Source of the DNA: an uncultured Bacteroidales bacterium
GTDB taxonomy: Bacteria > Bacteroidota > Bacteroidia > Bacteroidales > UBA932
DNA length: 19,799 bases
Direction of reading: 5' to 3'
Assembly: GCA_937890845.1 (NCBI GenBank)
Contig: CALADR010000153.1
Coordinates: forward strand, 1 to 19,799
The notes under the pieces were generated by a model. The model ran no database searches, was not told where the DNA came from, and was given only the letters and a program-made list of their open reading frames with translations. The position numbers and the translations under genes were made by a program. Positions 1 to 7,565 of the stretch are shown here, in pieces. The stretch's first letter is position 1. Every line of letters starts with the position of its first letter.

Positions 1-83
1 GACTCATTTGATTTATGCTCTCAAATCTGTCAACTTTTTTCAGTTCAAGTCATTAACACACAAAAAAAATACTTTTTTTTATT

Positions 84-91
84 TATTTTTG
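84..91 (+). promoter_or_regulatory. Candidate -7 box of the metallophosphoesterase gene
   Basis: TATTTTTG fits the Bacteroidetes -7 consensus TAnnTTTG and lies 47 bases before the ATG at 139. No convincing -33 TTTG lies about 20 bases upstream, and the region is very T-rich, so a chance match is quite possible. The rest of 1-138 is AT-rich and shows no gene. Confidence 0.35.
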
Positions 92-138
92 CTTTTTATT
101 GGCAAATCCGGATAAAAAACAAAATAAAATACAACATA

Positions 139-1308
139 ATGAAAAACACATTGATTATTGCACTGTCTCTTTTTGCCTGCTGCATAGCCTCGGCACAGGT
201 AAAAATCACTGGGGGACCATATCTCCAGAATGTAACGGAAACCGAATTCACTGTAGTTTGGACTACAAATATGGATGCTGTCGGCTGGATAGAGATAGCT
301 CCTGATGACGGCACGCATTTCTATAACACCGAACGTCCGGCATATTTTGATTTGAGAGGGGCAGGAAGGAAACCGATAGGCAAACTCCACAAGGTAACAG
401 TCAAAGGGCTTACCCCCGGCACAGTCTATAGATATAGGGCTATGAACAAAGGTGTTATATCACAGGAGCAGAGAAGTCGCATTGTCTATACGGAAGGTTA
501 CGGACAGGATATTCTAAAGCGCAAGCCGTCACAAGTAAAGACACTGAGCAGTTCTTACGATAAGGTCAAATTCGCAATGGTCAATGATGTCCACGAAAAC
601 GACTCCACTTTCAGAATGCTTTTCAAGGATGCTGCAGGCAAATATGACTTCGTATGCTTTAACGGGGACATGACATCAGATGTGCCGAACGAAGAGGTCC
701 TGATGAAGCATTACCTCAAGTCAGCGGGAGAACTGTTTGCAGGTGAAACTCCTCTATATATAGTAAGGGGTAACCACGAATACAGGGGAAATGCAGCCAC
801 TAAGTATATTGATTATCTGCAGACTCCTACCGGTAAGACCTATTATGCGTTCAAATATGGAAAATTTTTCTTCCTTGCCCTTGACGGAGGAGAAGACAAG
901 CCAGACAGTGACATAAGGAATCTGGATATAATGATTACCGAACAATATGTCAGAGAAGAATCAGAGTGGCTTAAAAAAGTAGTCCAAAGTGAAGACTTCA
1001 AGAACGCTGATGTACGTATCGCCTTCTGTCATATACCTCCTGGAGAAAAAGGATGGTACGGTAACGCCACTGTCAGCAGGATGCTTGTACCTACCCTCAA
1101 CGAAGCTGGTATAGACCTGATGCTTTGTGCCCATATCCATAACCTTCGTTATGAAGCACCTGGTACCACTAATGCAAATTTCCCTGTCTTGTGTAATGAC
1201 AATCTTACACGACTGGATGCAGAAGTAACTTCTGACAACATCTCCATATCTGTCTTTGATCCAGACGGTAAAACCATAAAGTCATTCAATTTCAAGCCGA
1301 AAAACTAA
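139..1308 (+). CDS. Secreted purple-acid-phosphatase-like metallophosphoesterase
   Basis: A 389-residue exported phosphoesterase. Residues 1-20 form a cleavable signal peptide ending in Ala-Gln. Residues about 22-105 look like the fibronectin-III/purple acid phosphatase N-terminal fold (GGPYLQ at 25-30, LTPGTVYRYR at 91-100). Residues about 143-340 hold a calcineurin-type dinuclear metal site: D150 and H152 (NDVHEN), D177 (NGD), N212-H213 (GNHE), H298 (CHIPPG), and H332 and H334 (AHIH in place of the usual GHxH). All expected ligands are present, so the enzyme is probably active. From the family, it should hydrolyse phosphomonoesters or diesters outside the cytoplasm; the substrate cannot be told. 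It is followed by a strong hairpin and the next operon has its own candidate promoter, so it is probably transcribed alone, although a shared role with the SusC/D genes is possible. Confidence 0.88.
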   Translation: MKNTLIIALSLFACCIASAQVKITGGPYLQNVTETEFTVVWTTNMDAVGWIEIAPDDGTHFYNTERPAYFDLRGAGRKPIGKLHKVTVKGLTPGTVYRYRAMNKGVISQEQRSRIVYTEGYGQDILKRKPSQVKTLSSSYDKVKFAMVNDVHENDSTFRMLFKDAAGKYDFVCFNGDMTSDVPNEEVLMKHYLKSAGELFAGETPLYIVRGNHEYRGNAATKYIDYLQTPTGKTYYAFKYGKFFFLALDGGEDKPDSDIRNLDIMITEQYVREESEWLKKVVQSEDFKNADVRIAFCHIPPGEKGWYGNATVSRMLVPTLNEAGIDLMLCAHIHNLRYEAPGTTNANFPVLCNDNLTRLDAEVTSDNISISVFDPDGKTIKSFNFKPKN

Positions 1309-1333
1309 GAAAACGTTTAAGCATCATACAAAA

Positions 1334-1379
1334 AAACAGACTTCCGTTAATCTTCTCAAAAAGATACGGAAGTCTGTTT
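1334..1379 (+). terminator. Strong intrinsic terminator after the metallophosphoesterase gene
   Basis: A perfect 14-bp inverted repeat (1334-1347 with 1366-1379; arm AAACAGACTTCCGT) is followed by TCATTTTTG. Inside the 18-base loop ATCTT (1350-1354) can pair with AAGAT (1361-1365), which lengthens the stem. The A-run before the left arm could let it work in both directions. It separates the phosphoesterase from the lipoprotein/SusCD operon. Confidence 0.85.
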
Positions 1380-1404
1380 CATTTTTGCATAGTATGTTTC
1401 ATTT
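1371..1404 (+). repeat. Direct repeat AGTnTGTTTCATTT, 20-base period
   Basis: AGTCTGTTTCATTT (1371-1384) recurs as AGTATGTTTCATTT (1391-1404), 13 of 14 bases identical. The period of 20 bases is close to two helical turns. The first copy overlaps the right arm of the terminator. It lies about 110-140 bases upstream of the TATATTTG box, so it could be an activator or repressor site for the SusCD operon, but chance similarity in AT-rich DNA is not excluded. Confidence 0.35.
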
Positions 1405-1514
1405 CGTAACACAAATCGATAAGACTTTAATATCCAAATGCAACATTATTGTAACAAAGTAAAAACAAAAAACATGTCATTTCAAAATAAATGAAAGAAA
1501 ATAAAAATATTTAC

Positions 1515-1522
1515 TATATTTG
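1515..1522 (+). promoter_or_regulatory. Candidate -7 box of the lipoprotein-susCD operon
   Basis: TATATTTG matches the Bacteroidetes consensus TAnnTTTG exactly. No clear TTTG lies about 20 bases upstream, so transcription may depend on an activator or an alternative sigma factor. If used, the transcript would have a leader of about 150 bases before the ATG at 1680. Confidence 0.5.
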
Positions 1523-1679
1523 CGGCAACTTTTCACGACCCACACTACAGCATTTGGTGTAAAGGATATGAAATGATATAAAACAAGCACATTAAGACAT
1601 TGCAAAATTTATAATAATAAGCAAAGAAATAAAACACAAACTGATTATCAATCAATCACTAACAGTCTAATTAACTTTA

Positions 1680-2727
1680 ATGACCATGGGACATTTTCGT
1701 CACAATGCAATTAAACTAATCCTGTTGTGCGGATTAATATCTCTTCTTTCACAGTCTTGTAAAGAAGATTCCCCTCTTGCTGATAGCAAGAATCCTATAC
1801 CGTTCAACACAAAATTTATCGGGCAAATCGAATCGCCTCTCTCAGAAAACCTTATTTATTGCAAATCCGTAAAGCTCAAACGCAACTCTGTAATACAGAG
1901 TTTTGACATAGCAAAAGACGGAAGTATATATTATCTGCAGATTGCAGGTACTTCAAGCCATCAGCTTAACCTTATTAAGGGTACTCCTGCTGATTCTGAG
2001 GAAATGATGGTTTTCGAATACTTCGGACACGGAACCAATATGGCTATTGAAGAGCAGGGTGACGGTACCTGGATTTGGCTTGGCAGCTACGGCAACAAAG
2101 GAGGAGATGGAGGATATGGCGGTTCCCAAGCTATTTCAAGAATAAAATACGAGGCTGGATCAACAGTACAGTCCGGTGCTGGAGAGCATTTTTATCTGGA
2201 CGGAACAAGGAATATCCATCCTTCCATAAACTTGGAAAAGGATATTCTCGGTGTACAATATTCAAAGAAAGTCTCCGGAGTAAATGCACGATTTTTCGTT
2301 GCTTACAAACTTAGCGAAGCTATGGCTCTTGAAGTAGAGGATGTCAAATTGGATATGCTCAAATATGGCGGCGAAAACGGAGTTCCTGAAAAAACTGAAA
2401 CTCCTGTCATAAAAGCCAGAAGACTGTCCAGACTCACCCCTCTATATTCTTTCGGAGTTTCTGATGGACATGGCGGAGCTGTCGGAGAATATGCTTTCAA
2501 AGGCATTTGTCAGCGTTCTCGACAAGAACGGTCTTCTCTCTGCAAGAAAAGAGGTAAAGGCCATTCTTGATTCAGAGGCCCTTAAAGCAGCCGGCATAGC
2601 AGACCGTGGATATATGGAAGCAGAAGGAATCAAAGTAAAGGGAGATAAACTGTATACAGGATTTGCATCCCGTCTCATGCAAGACGGTACAGACACCCGT
2701 CTTGCAAACGTTTTCATATACAAATAA
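1680..2727 (+). pseudogene. Surface lipoprotein gene broken by a +1 frameshift near 2505
   Basis: The first reading frame runs 1680-2570 (296 codons) and carries a lipoprotein signal peptide (LLSQSC) followed by KEDS, a charged stretch like the Bacteroidetes surface-export signal. Its middle is rich in Gly and aromatics (FGHGT, GSYGNKGGDGGYGG), as in beta-propeller or lectin-like proteins. From about residue 276 it turns into a basic, Cys-containing tail (starting ICQRSRQER) unlike the rest. The +1 frame then carries a sensible sequence from FVSVLDKNG to the stop at 2725-2727. Treating A2505 as an extra base joins GEYAFKG to FVSVLDKNG and gives one protein of 348 residues. A faint resemblance to helveticin-J-like proteins occurred to me from memory but is not established. 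The break could be a real mutation, phase variation, programmed slippage or a sequencing error. It is the first gene of the SusCD operon. Confidence 0.72.
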
Positions 2728-2763
2728 TTGACTTAATCCCTTTTCACTATAAACTATTATTTT

Positions 2764-4257
2764 ATGAAGCGATTTGGCTTACTTTTAATGCTGGCGGGAT
2801 TCCTTGCTTCTTGCAACGAAGATGTAACGCCTTCCATTCCGGTAATCAAGGAATTTGCTATCACCGTAGTGGACAAGGCTGATGTTCCCGTATCAAAAGC
2901 ACAGATAGATGTATATATGTCTCACAAAAGCGACTTTGTGGTGACTAGCAAAACAACAGACATTTTCGGAAAAGCCCGTATTATTAACCTGAAACCAGGT
3001 GAATATATTTTCAAAGGAACTGTTGGAAAAACTGAGCTTTTTACAAAAAACATATCTGTTTCCGAAAATAATGAGGAAAATGCTGCTGTAATCACTACAG
3101 CCAATTATGCAACCCCAATATCAGACTTCAAAGTTACTGTACAGAGCGACAGAGGTGCTGCCATCTCAGAAAGAAAAGTCGATCTAGTGACAAAAGAAGA
3201 AAGCATAGTTTACAAATCGGCCAATACAGACAGTAACGGTGAAATCCTGTTCGAGAAAGTTCCTCTTGGAGAATACCTTGTCAAGGTCTATGATGAAATG
3301 AATGAAGTTCCGGTAATCACAGACGAAATCACTGTTGTAGAGGATATCACGAAAAATGTATCAAATGTGGAAATCATCAAACTTATCCACAGTTCTGACA
3401 TCGTTATTACAGGGTTTATGGTGGATCCTAAGGGAAGTGACTCTCCTAAGGTAGGAACTACTTCCGGCAGCGGATTCCAGCATATCGGAGGATATGAATA
3501 CATTCAGTTGATGGCTCTTAAAGATATCAATTTTGACGAAACTCCTTATTGTGTCATCACTGGTATGAATGCGACTAATCCGGACGACTCTTCATATCCT
3601 GCAGCTATAAACGGATGGGTACAGTCTATGGGAGCAAATTCAAAGACAACGTACCAGATGAACCTCACTTCCGGAAGCGTCAAGAAAGGTCAGTTCTTCT
3701 ATGTAGGAGGAATGAGCAGAATGATTGCCAGCTACTATGACAACTGGGGTAGCTATCAGGTGGAAAAAAGCAGATGGTGGGAGTTTGACTTCTACAAACC
3801 TGGAAGCAACAACAACGGAAAGGCCAAGGAGGGCTCCGGACTACTGAATAACCTCAACAGCGACAAGAAAACAAACGTTCCAGACGGAATTGCAGTATTC
3901 AAAGGCACTGAAATCACGAAAGATACAGAACCGCAGGATGTTGTATTCTACGGAGGAGATTCCCCTATCAGGAAAGAAGACAGATATCTGATTACTGACA
4001 ATGACCTCTACCGTAAAGAAACATCAAAAGGAGTAAAACAGCCTTACTTTGGAGATGGCACCAATACTTGGTTTGCCCACCAGAATTTTAACGATGACGG
4101 ATGCTTCATAATGATGGGAGGCACAGTAACTCCGACTGAGTGGCTCAAGCCTCGAACAGGAAAGGCCATTAAGCTCAATGTAAAAAACGGACCTGATTCT
4201 ATAGACATTTCAGATATCGAATCTGCAGAAGGTGCTACTGTCTTTTCTGACAAATAA
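2764..4257 (+). CDS. Surface lipoprotein with two transthyretin/Ig-like repeats and a novel C-terminal region
   Basis: A 497-residue protein. The signal peptide ends in LASC (Cys17) followed by NED, suggesting a lipoprotein displayed on the outer membrane. Residues about 28-100 and 119-190 look like two copies of a prealbumin/carboxypeptidase-regulatory-like beta sandwich: both contain a polar strand, then a turn followed by a hydrophobic strand (TDIFGKARIINLKPGEY; TDSNGEILFEKVPLGEY). Residues about 210-460 are rich in Gly, Tyr and Trp (GGYEYIQLMALKD, WWEFDFY, TNTWFAHQNFNDDG) and vaguely resemble lamin-tail-like or DUF4876-type domains of Bacteroidetes lipoproteins; I cannot assign a family with confidence. 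It lies 36 bases after the broken lipoprotein gene and 28 bases before susC, in the same operon. A role in binding the substrate of the SusC/D transporter is inferred from position only. Confidence 0.8.
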   Translation: MKRFGLLLMLAGFLASCNEDVTPSIPVIKEFAITVVDKADVPVSKAQIDVYMSHKSDFVVTSKTTDIFGKARIINLKPGEYIFKGTVGKTELFTKNISVSENNEENAAVITTANYATPISDFKVTVQSDRGAAISERKVDLVTKEESIVYKSANTDSNGEILFEKVPLGEYLVKVYDEMNEVPVITDEITVVEDITKNVSNVEIIKLIHSSDIVITGFMVDPKGSDSPKVGTTSGSGFQHIGGYEYIQLMALKDINFDETPYCVITGMNATNPDDSSYPAAINGWVQSMGANSKTTYQMNLTSGSVKKGQFFYVGGMSRMIASYYDNWGSYQVEKSRWWEFDFYKPGSNNNGKAKEGSGLLNNLNSDKKTNVPDGIAVFKGTEITKDTEPQDVVFYGGDSPIRKEDRYLITDNDLYRKETSKGVKQPYFGDGTNTWFAHQNFNDDGCFIMMGGTVTPTEWLKPRTGKAIKLNVKNGPDSIDISDIESAEGATVFSDK

Positions 4258-4266
4258 AACCACAAA

Positions 4267-4281
4267 ATGAAAAATTTTTGA
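4267..4281 (+). other. Four-codon upstream micro-ORF before susC
   Basis: ATG AAA AAT TTT TGA (peptide MKNF) ends 4 bases before the susC start. Its beginning, ATGAAAAAT, is repeated exactly at the susC start, suggesting either a small duplication or a spurious match. It could affect initiation at susC by termination-reinitiation, but there is no direct evidence of translation. Confidence 0.25.
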
Positions 4282-4285
4282 CTGT

Positions 4286-7200
4286 ATGAAAAATAACATA
4301 AAGAACATAGTATGCCGATTGGCGGCATGTTCGCTTATTTTCGGCCTCAATCTCGCATTCTTGCCTTCACATGTATCTGCGCAGGATAAGGCTACAGAAA
4401 AACAAGCGTCTCAACAACCTGTGACTATAAAGGGTTTTGTCAGCGATAAAAATGGGGAACCTCTTATCGGTGTCGCTGTAACTATTGTCGGAACAAATCA
4501 GGGAACTTCTACAGATTTGTCAGGACACTATACCTTGACTGTTCCAAACCAGAACATTCAGCTTGAATTCTCTTTTATAGGTTTCGAATCTGCTATTATG
4601 GTTCCGGGAATCAGAAGCACTCTGGATGTTGTACTGAAGGAAGATGTAAAGACTCTTGATGAAGTAGTTGTCGTCGGTTATGGTACAATGAAGAAAAGCG
4701 ACTTGGTAGGAGCTGTTGACCAGATCAATTCAGACGAACTTGAAGGTCGCTCGACAGCATCTCTTACAAGAAGTCTTCAAGGTATGATACCGAACCTGAA
4801 CATTTCTCTCAGAGACGGTAAACCAGACCGTGGCGCAACTTACAATGTCAGAGGTACGACATCAATCGGAGCAGGCGGAGAAGCTCTTGTCCTGATTGAT
4901 GGAGTAGAGGGAGATCCTAACAGTGTAAACCCTGAAGATATCGAAAGCGTATCTGTGCTTAAAGATGCTTCTTCTGCTGCGGTATATGGAGCAAGAGGTA
5001 CTTTCGGCGTTGTCCTCATTACTACTAAAAACGCCACAAAGGGCAGTGTGAAAGTCAACTACAACGGAAGTTTCTCTATGAGCCAGAGGACAGTAAAGCC
5101 TGATCTCATAACAAACGGCCTTCAGTGGACAGATGATTTTGTCGAGTCTTTCGTCAACAACAAAGGCACAATGCCTAAGTCAATCAACAATATTTTCCCT
5201 TATTCACAGGAATGGCATGAAGAGCTTCGCAGACACGACGCAAACCCGGACCTTCCTGTTGTACAAATAAATGAAAATACTGGTAAATATGAATATTTCG
5301 GTAACACCGATTGGGACAAACTCCTATATAAGGATGTTACTTACGGTACAGACCACTCTATGAGTATCACGGGTGGTAACGATATCGCAAATTTCTATAT
5401 TTCAGGAAGATACTTCTTCCAGGATGGTATCTATCGCAAGAATACTGACGTATTCAGACGCGGAAACCTCCGTGCCAAAGGCTCTATAAAAATCACCAAG
5501 TGGATGAGCATCGACAACAACTTCGATATGATGCACAAGACATACCACTATCCGCTCGTATCGTTTGACCAGACTTTGAATATCCAGCGTAATATGGAGC
5601 ACCAGGGATACCCGATGGCCGTAATGTACAACCCTGACGGCTCCCTTACTTACAATGCAGTATATTGTTCTGTCGGAGACTTCTACGGAAGATATTCATA
5701 TCAGGACCAGACTACACTCCAGCTGAAGAATACAGTCGGATTGAATATCACTCCTATAAAAGACGTTCTTAAATTCCGCGGAGACTTCACTTATGCCAAT
5801 ACATCATACAAGAGAGACAGAGTGATGAATTATGTGCCATATAGCGAAGGCCCAGGCATGTTCTCAGAAAAAGGAAAAAGCATTCTGATGGACAACAAGG
5901 ACGAGACTACATATATGGCTGCCAACATAAACGGAACATGGACTCCGAGACTTGGAGACAACCACAAGTTCTCACTTATGGGAGGATGGAACCTCGAGAC
6001 TTCAACCAAAGACAAATTCTTCCTTGAAAGAGACGGATTCCTTTTCCCTGACAGGCCGAACTTCGACCTTATGGACGGTATCAACTACAAAATCACCCAG
6101 GGGGACAGCAACTGGTCATACCTCGGTGTATTCTACAGAATCAATTACGGATTCAAGAGCAGATATCTCATAGAAACCAGCGGACGTTATGACGGATCAT
6201 CGAAATTCCCTGTAAACGAAATGTGGGGATTCTTCCCTTCTGCATCTGTTGCATGGAGAATTTCAGAAGAACCGTTTATGCAGAATGCACGCGGTTGGAT
6301 GGACAACTTCAAGGTAAGATTCTCTGTAGGATCCCTTGGAAACGGAAATGTCAGTCCTTACAAATTCCTCCAGACAATGGATATCGGAAAGACTGGTGTA
6401 ATCCTTGGAAACGGACAGGTAAACTACACTTCATATCCTGGACTCATTCCTGACGGACTTACTTGGGAGAAGGTAACCACTTATGATGTAGGAGTTGACC
6501 TCGACCTGTTCGGAAACCGCCTCAACTTTGTATTTGACTGGTACCGCAGAAACACAAAAGACATGTACACTGTCGGACCTACTCTTCCGGAAGTTCTTGG
6601 AACCACACAGCCTAAAGGCAACTATGCAGACCTTAAGACAAACGGTTGGGAACTTACTCTCTCTTGGAGAGACAATTTCAAACTCGCAGGAAGTGACTTC
6701 AACTATGGTATCAAATTTATGCTGTGGGACAGCCAGAGCTGGATTACAAGATACAACAATGAACTCGGAAAACTCAGCGATTACTACGAAGGATACAAAA
6801 TCGGTGATATCTGGGGATACCGTATAGAAGGTCTGTTCACAAGCTATGACGAAATAGCAAACCATGCAGACCAGGACTACATGAAAATCAGCGACTCCAG
6901 AATATGGCAGCCTGGTGACTTGAAGTTCGAGGATGTCAACGGTGACGGAAAAATTGACAAGGGTGCACAGACACTCAGTGACCACGGCGACCTTGTAATT
7001 GTAGGAAATGAAGAGGAAAGGTACCACTATGGATTCAATATCAACCTCAACTGGAAAGGTATCGGAATTTCAGCCTTCTTCCAGGGAGTAGGAAAACGTG
7101 ACTGGTATCCGGGACAGGAAACAGGTTTCTTCTGGGGTAAATACAACAGACCTTACAGTTATTCGCTTAAAATGCATGAAGACAGATGGACTCCTGAAAA

Positions 7201-7555
7201 CCCTAATCCAAATGCTCTTTGGCCTCGTCTCGTAGCTTATTCATCAGAGAACGGAGGAAGGCCTATGGGAACACCGAACAACAGGTTCATGCAGGATGCC
7301 TCTTATCTGAGACTTAAAGCTCTGACTGTTGACTACTCACTTCCTCAGGCTGTTGTCCGCAAAATCGGATTGTCCGGGCTCAAGATATTCTTCACAGGAG
7401 AAAATATGTTCACTTTCTCCAAGATTTGCGAAAACTTCGACCCTGAAGTTATCAAAGGAGGAGACGTTGACCTGAAAGACCGCAAGGGCGAGGAGCAGGG
7501 ATACAGTTACCCAATGCTGAAAACATTTACATTCGGACTGAATATTTCATTTTAA
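4286..7555 (+). CDS. SusC/RagA-type TonB-dependent outer membrane transporter
   Basis: A 1089-residue transporter of typical SusC length. Residues 1-33 are a signal peptide. Residues about 47-118 form the carboxypeptidase-regulatory-like N-terminal extension (IKGFVSDKNGEPLIGVAV). The TonB box DEVVVVGYG lies at 125-133. The plug domain follows to about 250 (LVLIDGVEGDP, VLKDASSAAVYGARGTFGVV). The remainder is the 22-strand barrel, ending in Phe (GLNISF) as needed for outer-membrane insertion. A DVNGDGKID calcium-loop-like segment near residue 890 is common in this family. It should import an oligomeric or complexed nutrient across the outer membrane using TonB-ExbBD energy, with the SusD protein 10 bases downstream as lid. 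No carbohydrate-active enzyme is nearby, so the substrate is unknown. Confidence 0.96.
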   Translation: MKNNIKNIVCRLAACSLIFGLNLAFLPSHVSAQDKATEKQASQQPVTIKGFVSDKNGEPLIGVAVTIVGTNQGTSTDLSGHYTLTVPNQNIQLEFSFIGFESAIMVPGIRSTLDVVLKEDVKTLDEVVVVGYGTMKKSDLVGAVDQINSDELEGRSTASLTRSLQGMIPNLNISLRDGKPDRGATYNVRGTTSIGAGGEALVLIDGVEGDPNSVNPEDIESVSVLKDASSAAVYGARGTFGVVLITTKNATKGSVKVNYNGSFSMSQRTVKPDLITNGLQWTDDFVESFVNNKGTMPKSINNIFPYSQEWHEELRRHDANPDLPVVQINENTGKYEYFGNTDWDKLLYKDVTYGTDHSMSITGGNDIANFYISGRYFFQDGIYRKNTDVFRRGNLRAKGSIKITKWMSIDNNFDMMHKTYHYPLVSFDQTLNIQRNMEHQGYPMAVMYNPDGSLTYNAVYCSVGDFYGRYSYQDQTTLQLKNTVGLNITPIKDVLKFRGDFTYANTSYKRDRVMNYVPYSEGPGMFSEKGKSILMDNKDETTYMAANINGTWTPRLGDNHKFSLMGGWNLETSTKDKFFLERDGFLFPDRPNFDLMDGINYKITQGDSNWSYLGVFYRINYGFKSRYLIETSGRYDGSSKFPVNEMWGFFPSASVAWRISEEPFMQNARGWMDNFKVRFSVGSLGNGNVSPYKFLQTMDIGKTGVILGNGQVNYTSYPGLIPDGLTWEKVTTYDVGVDLDLFGNRLNFVFDWYRRNTKDMYTVGPTLPEVLGTTQPKGNYADLKTNGWELTLSWRDNFKLAGSDFNYGIKFMLWDSQSWITRYNNELGKLSDYYEGYKIGDIWGYRIEGLFTSYDEIANHADQDYMKISDSRIWQPGDLKFEDVNGDGKIDKGAQTLSDHGDLVIVGNEEERYHYGFNINLNWKGIGISAFFQGVGKRDWYPGQETGFFWGKYNRPYSYSLKMHEDRWTPENPNPNALWPRLVAYSSENGGRPMGTPNNRFMQDASYLRLKALTVDYSLPQAVVRKIGLSGLKIFFTGENMFTFSKICENFDPEVIKGGDVDLKDRKGEEQGYSYPMLKTFTFGLNISF

Positions 7556-7565
7556 GTAAAAGTTT

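Larger units (their letters stand above)
1309..1679. other. Intergenic region with terminator, direct repeat, -7 box and long leader
   Basis: A 371-base AT-rich region with no credible ORF. From left to right it holds the hairpin terminator of the phosphoesterase gene, a 14-base direct repeat with a 20-base period (1371-1404), a TATATTTG box (1515-1522), and then about 150 bases of leader before the ATG at 1680. The leader is rich in A and T and has only weak pairing, for example ACAC at 1542-1545 with GTGT at 1557-1560. I recognise no riboswitch. Confidence 0.6.

Noticed and set aside
1680..2570. Annotation of the broken lipoprotein as a helveticin-J-like bacteriocin
   Set aside because: The resemblance is only an impression from Gly-rich repeats and cannot be shown by eye; location in a SusC/D operon argues against a bacteriocin role.
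2464..2727. Separate 87-residue gene starting at ATG 2464
   Set aside because: It has no signal peptide or start context and lies in the overlap with the upstream frame; it is best read as the 3' part of the frameshifted lipoprotein.
6431..7027. 198-codon open frame antisense to susC
   Set aside because: It lies entirely inside a typical SusC coding region and its product resembles no protein; it is a shadow of the codon pattern.
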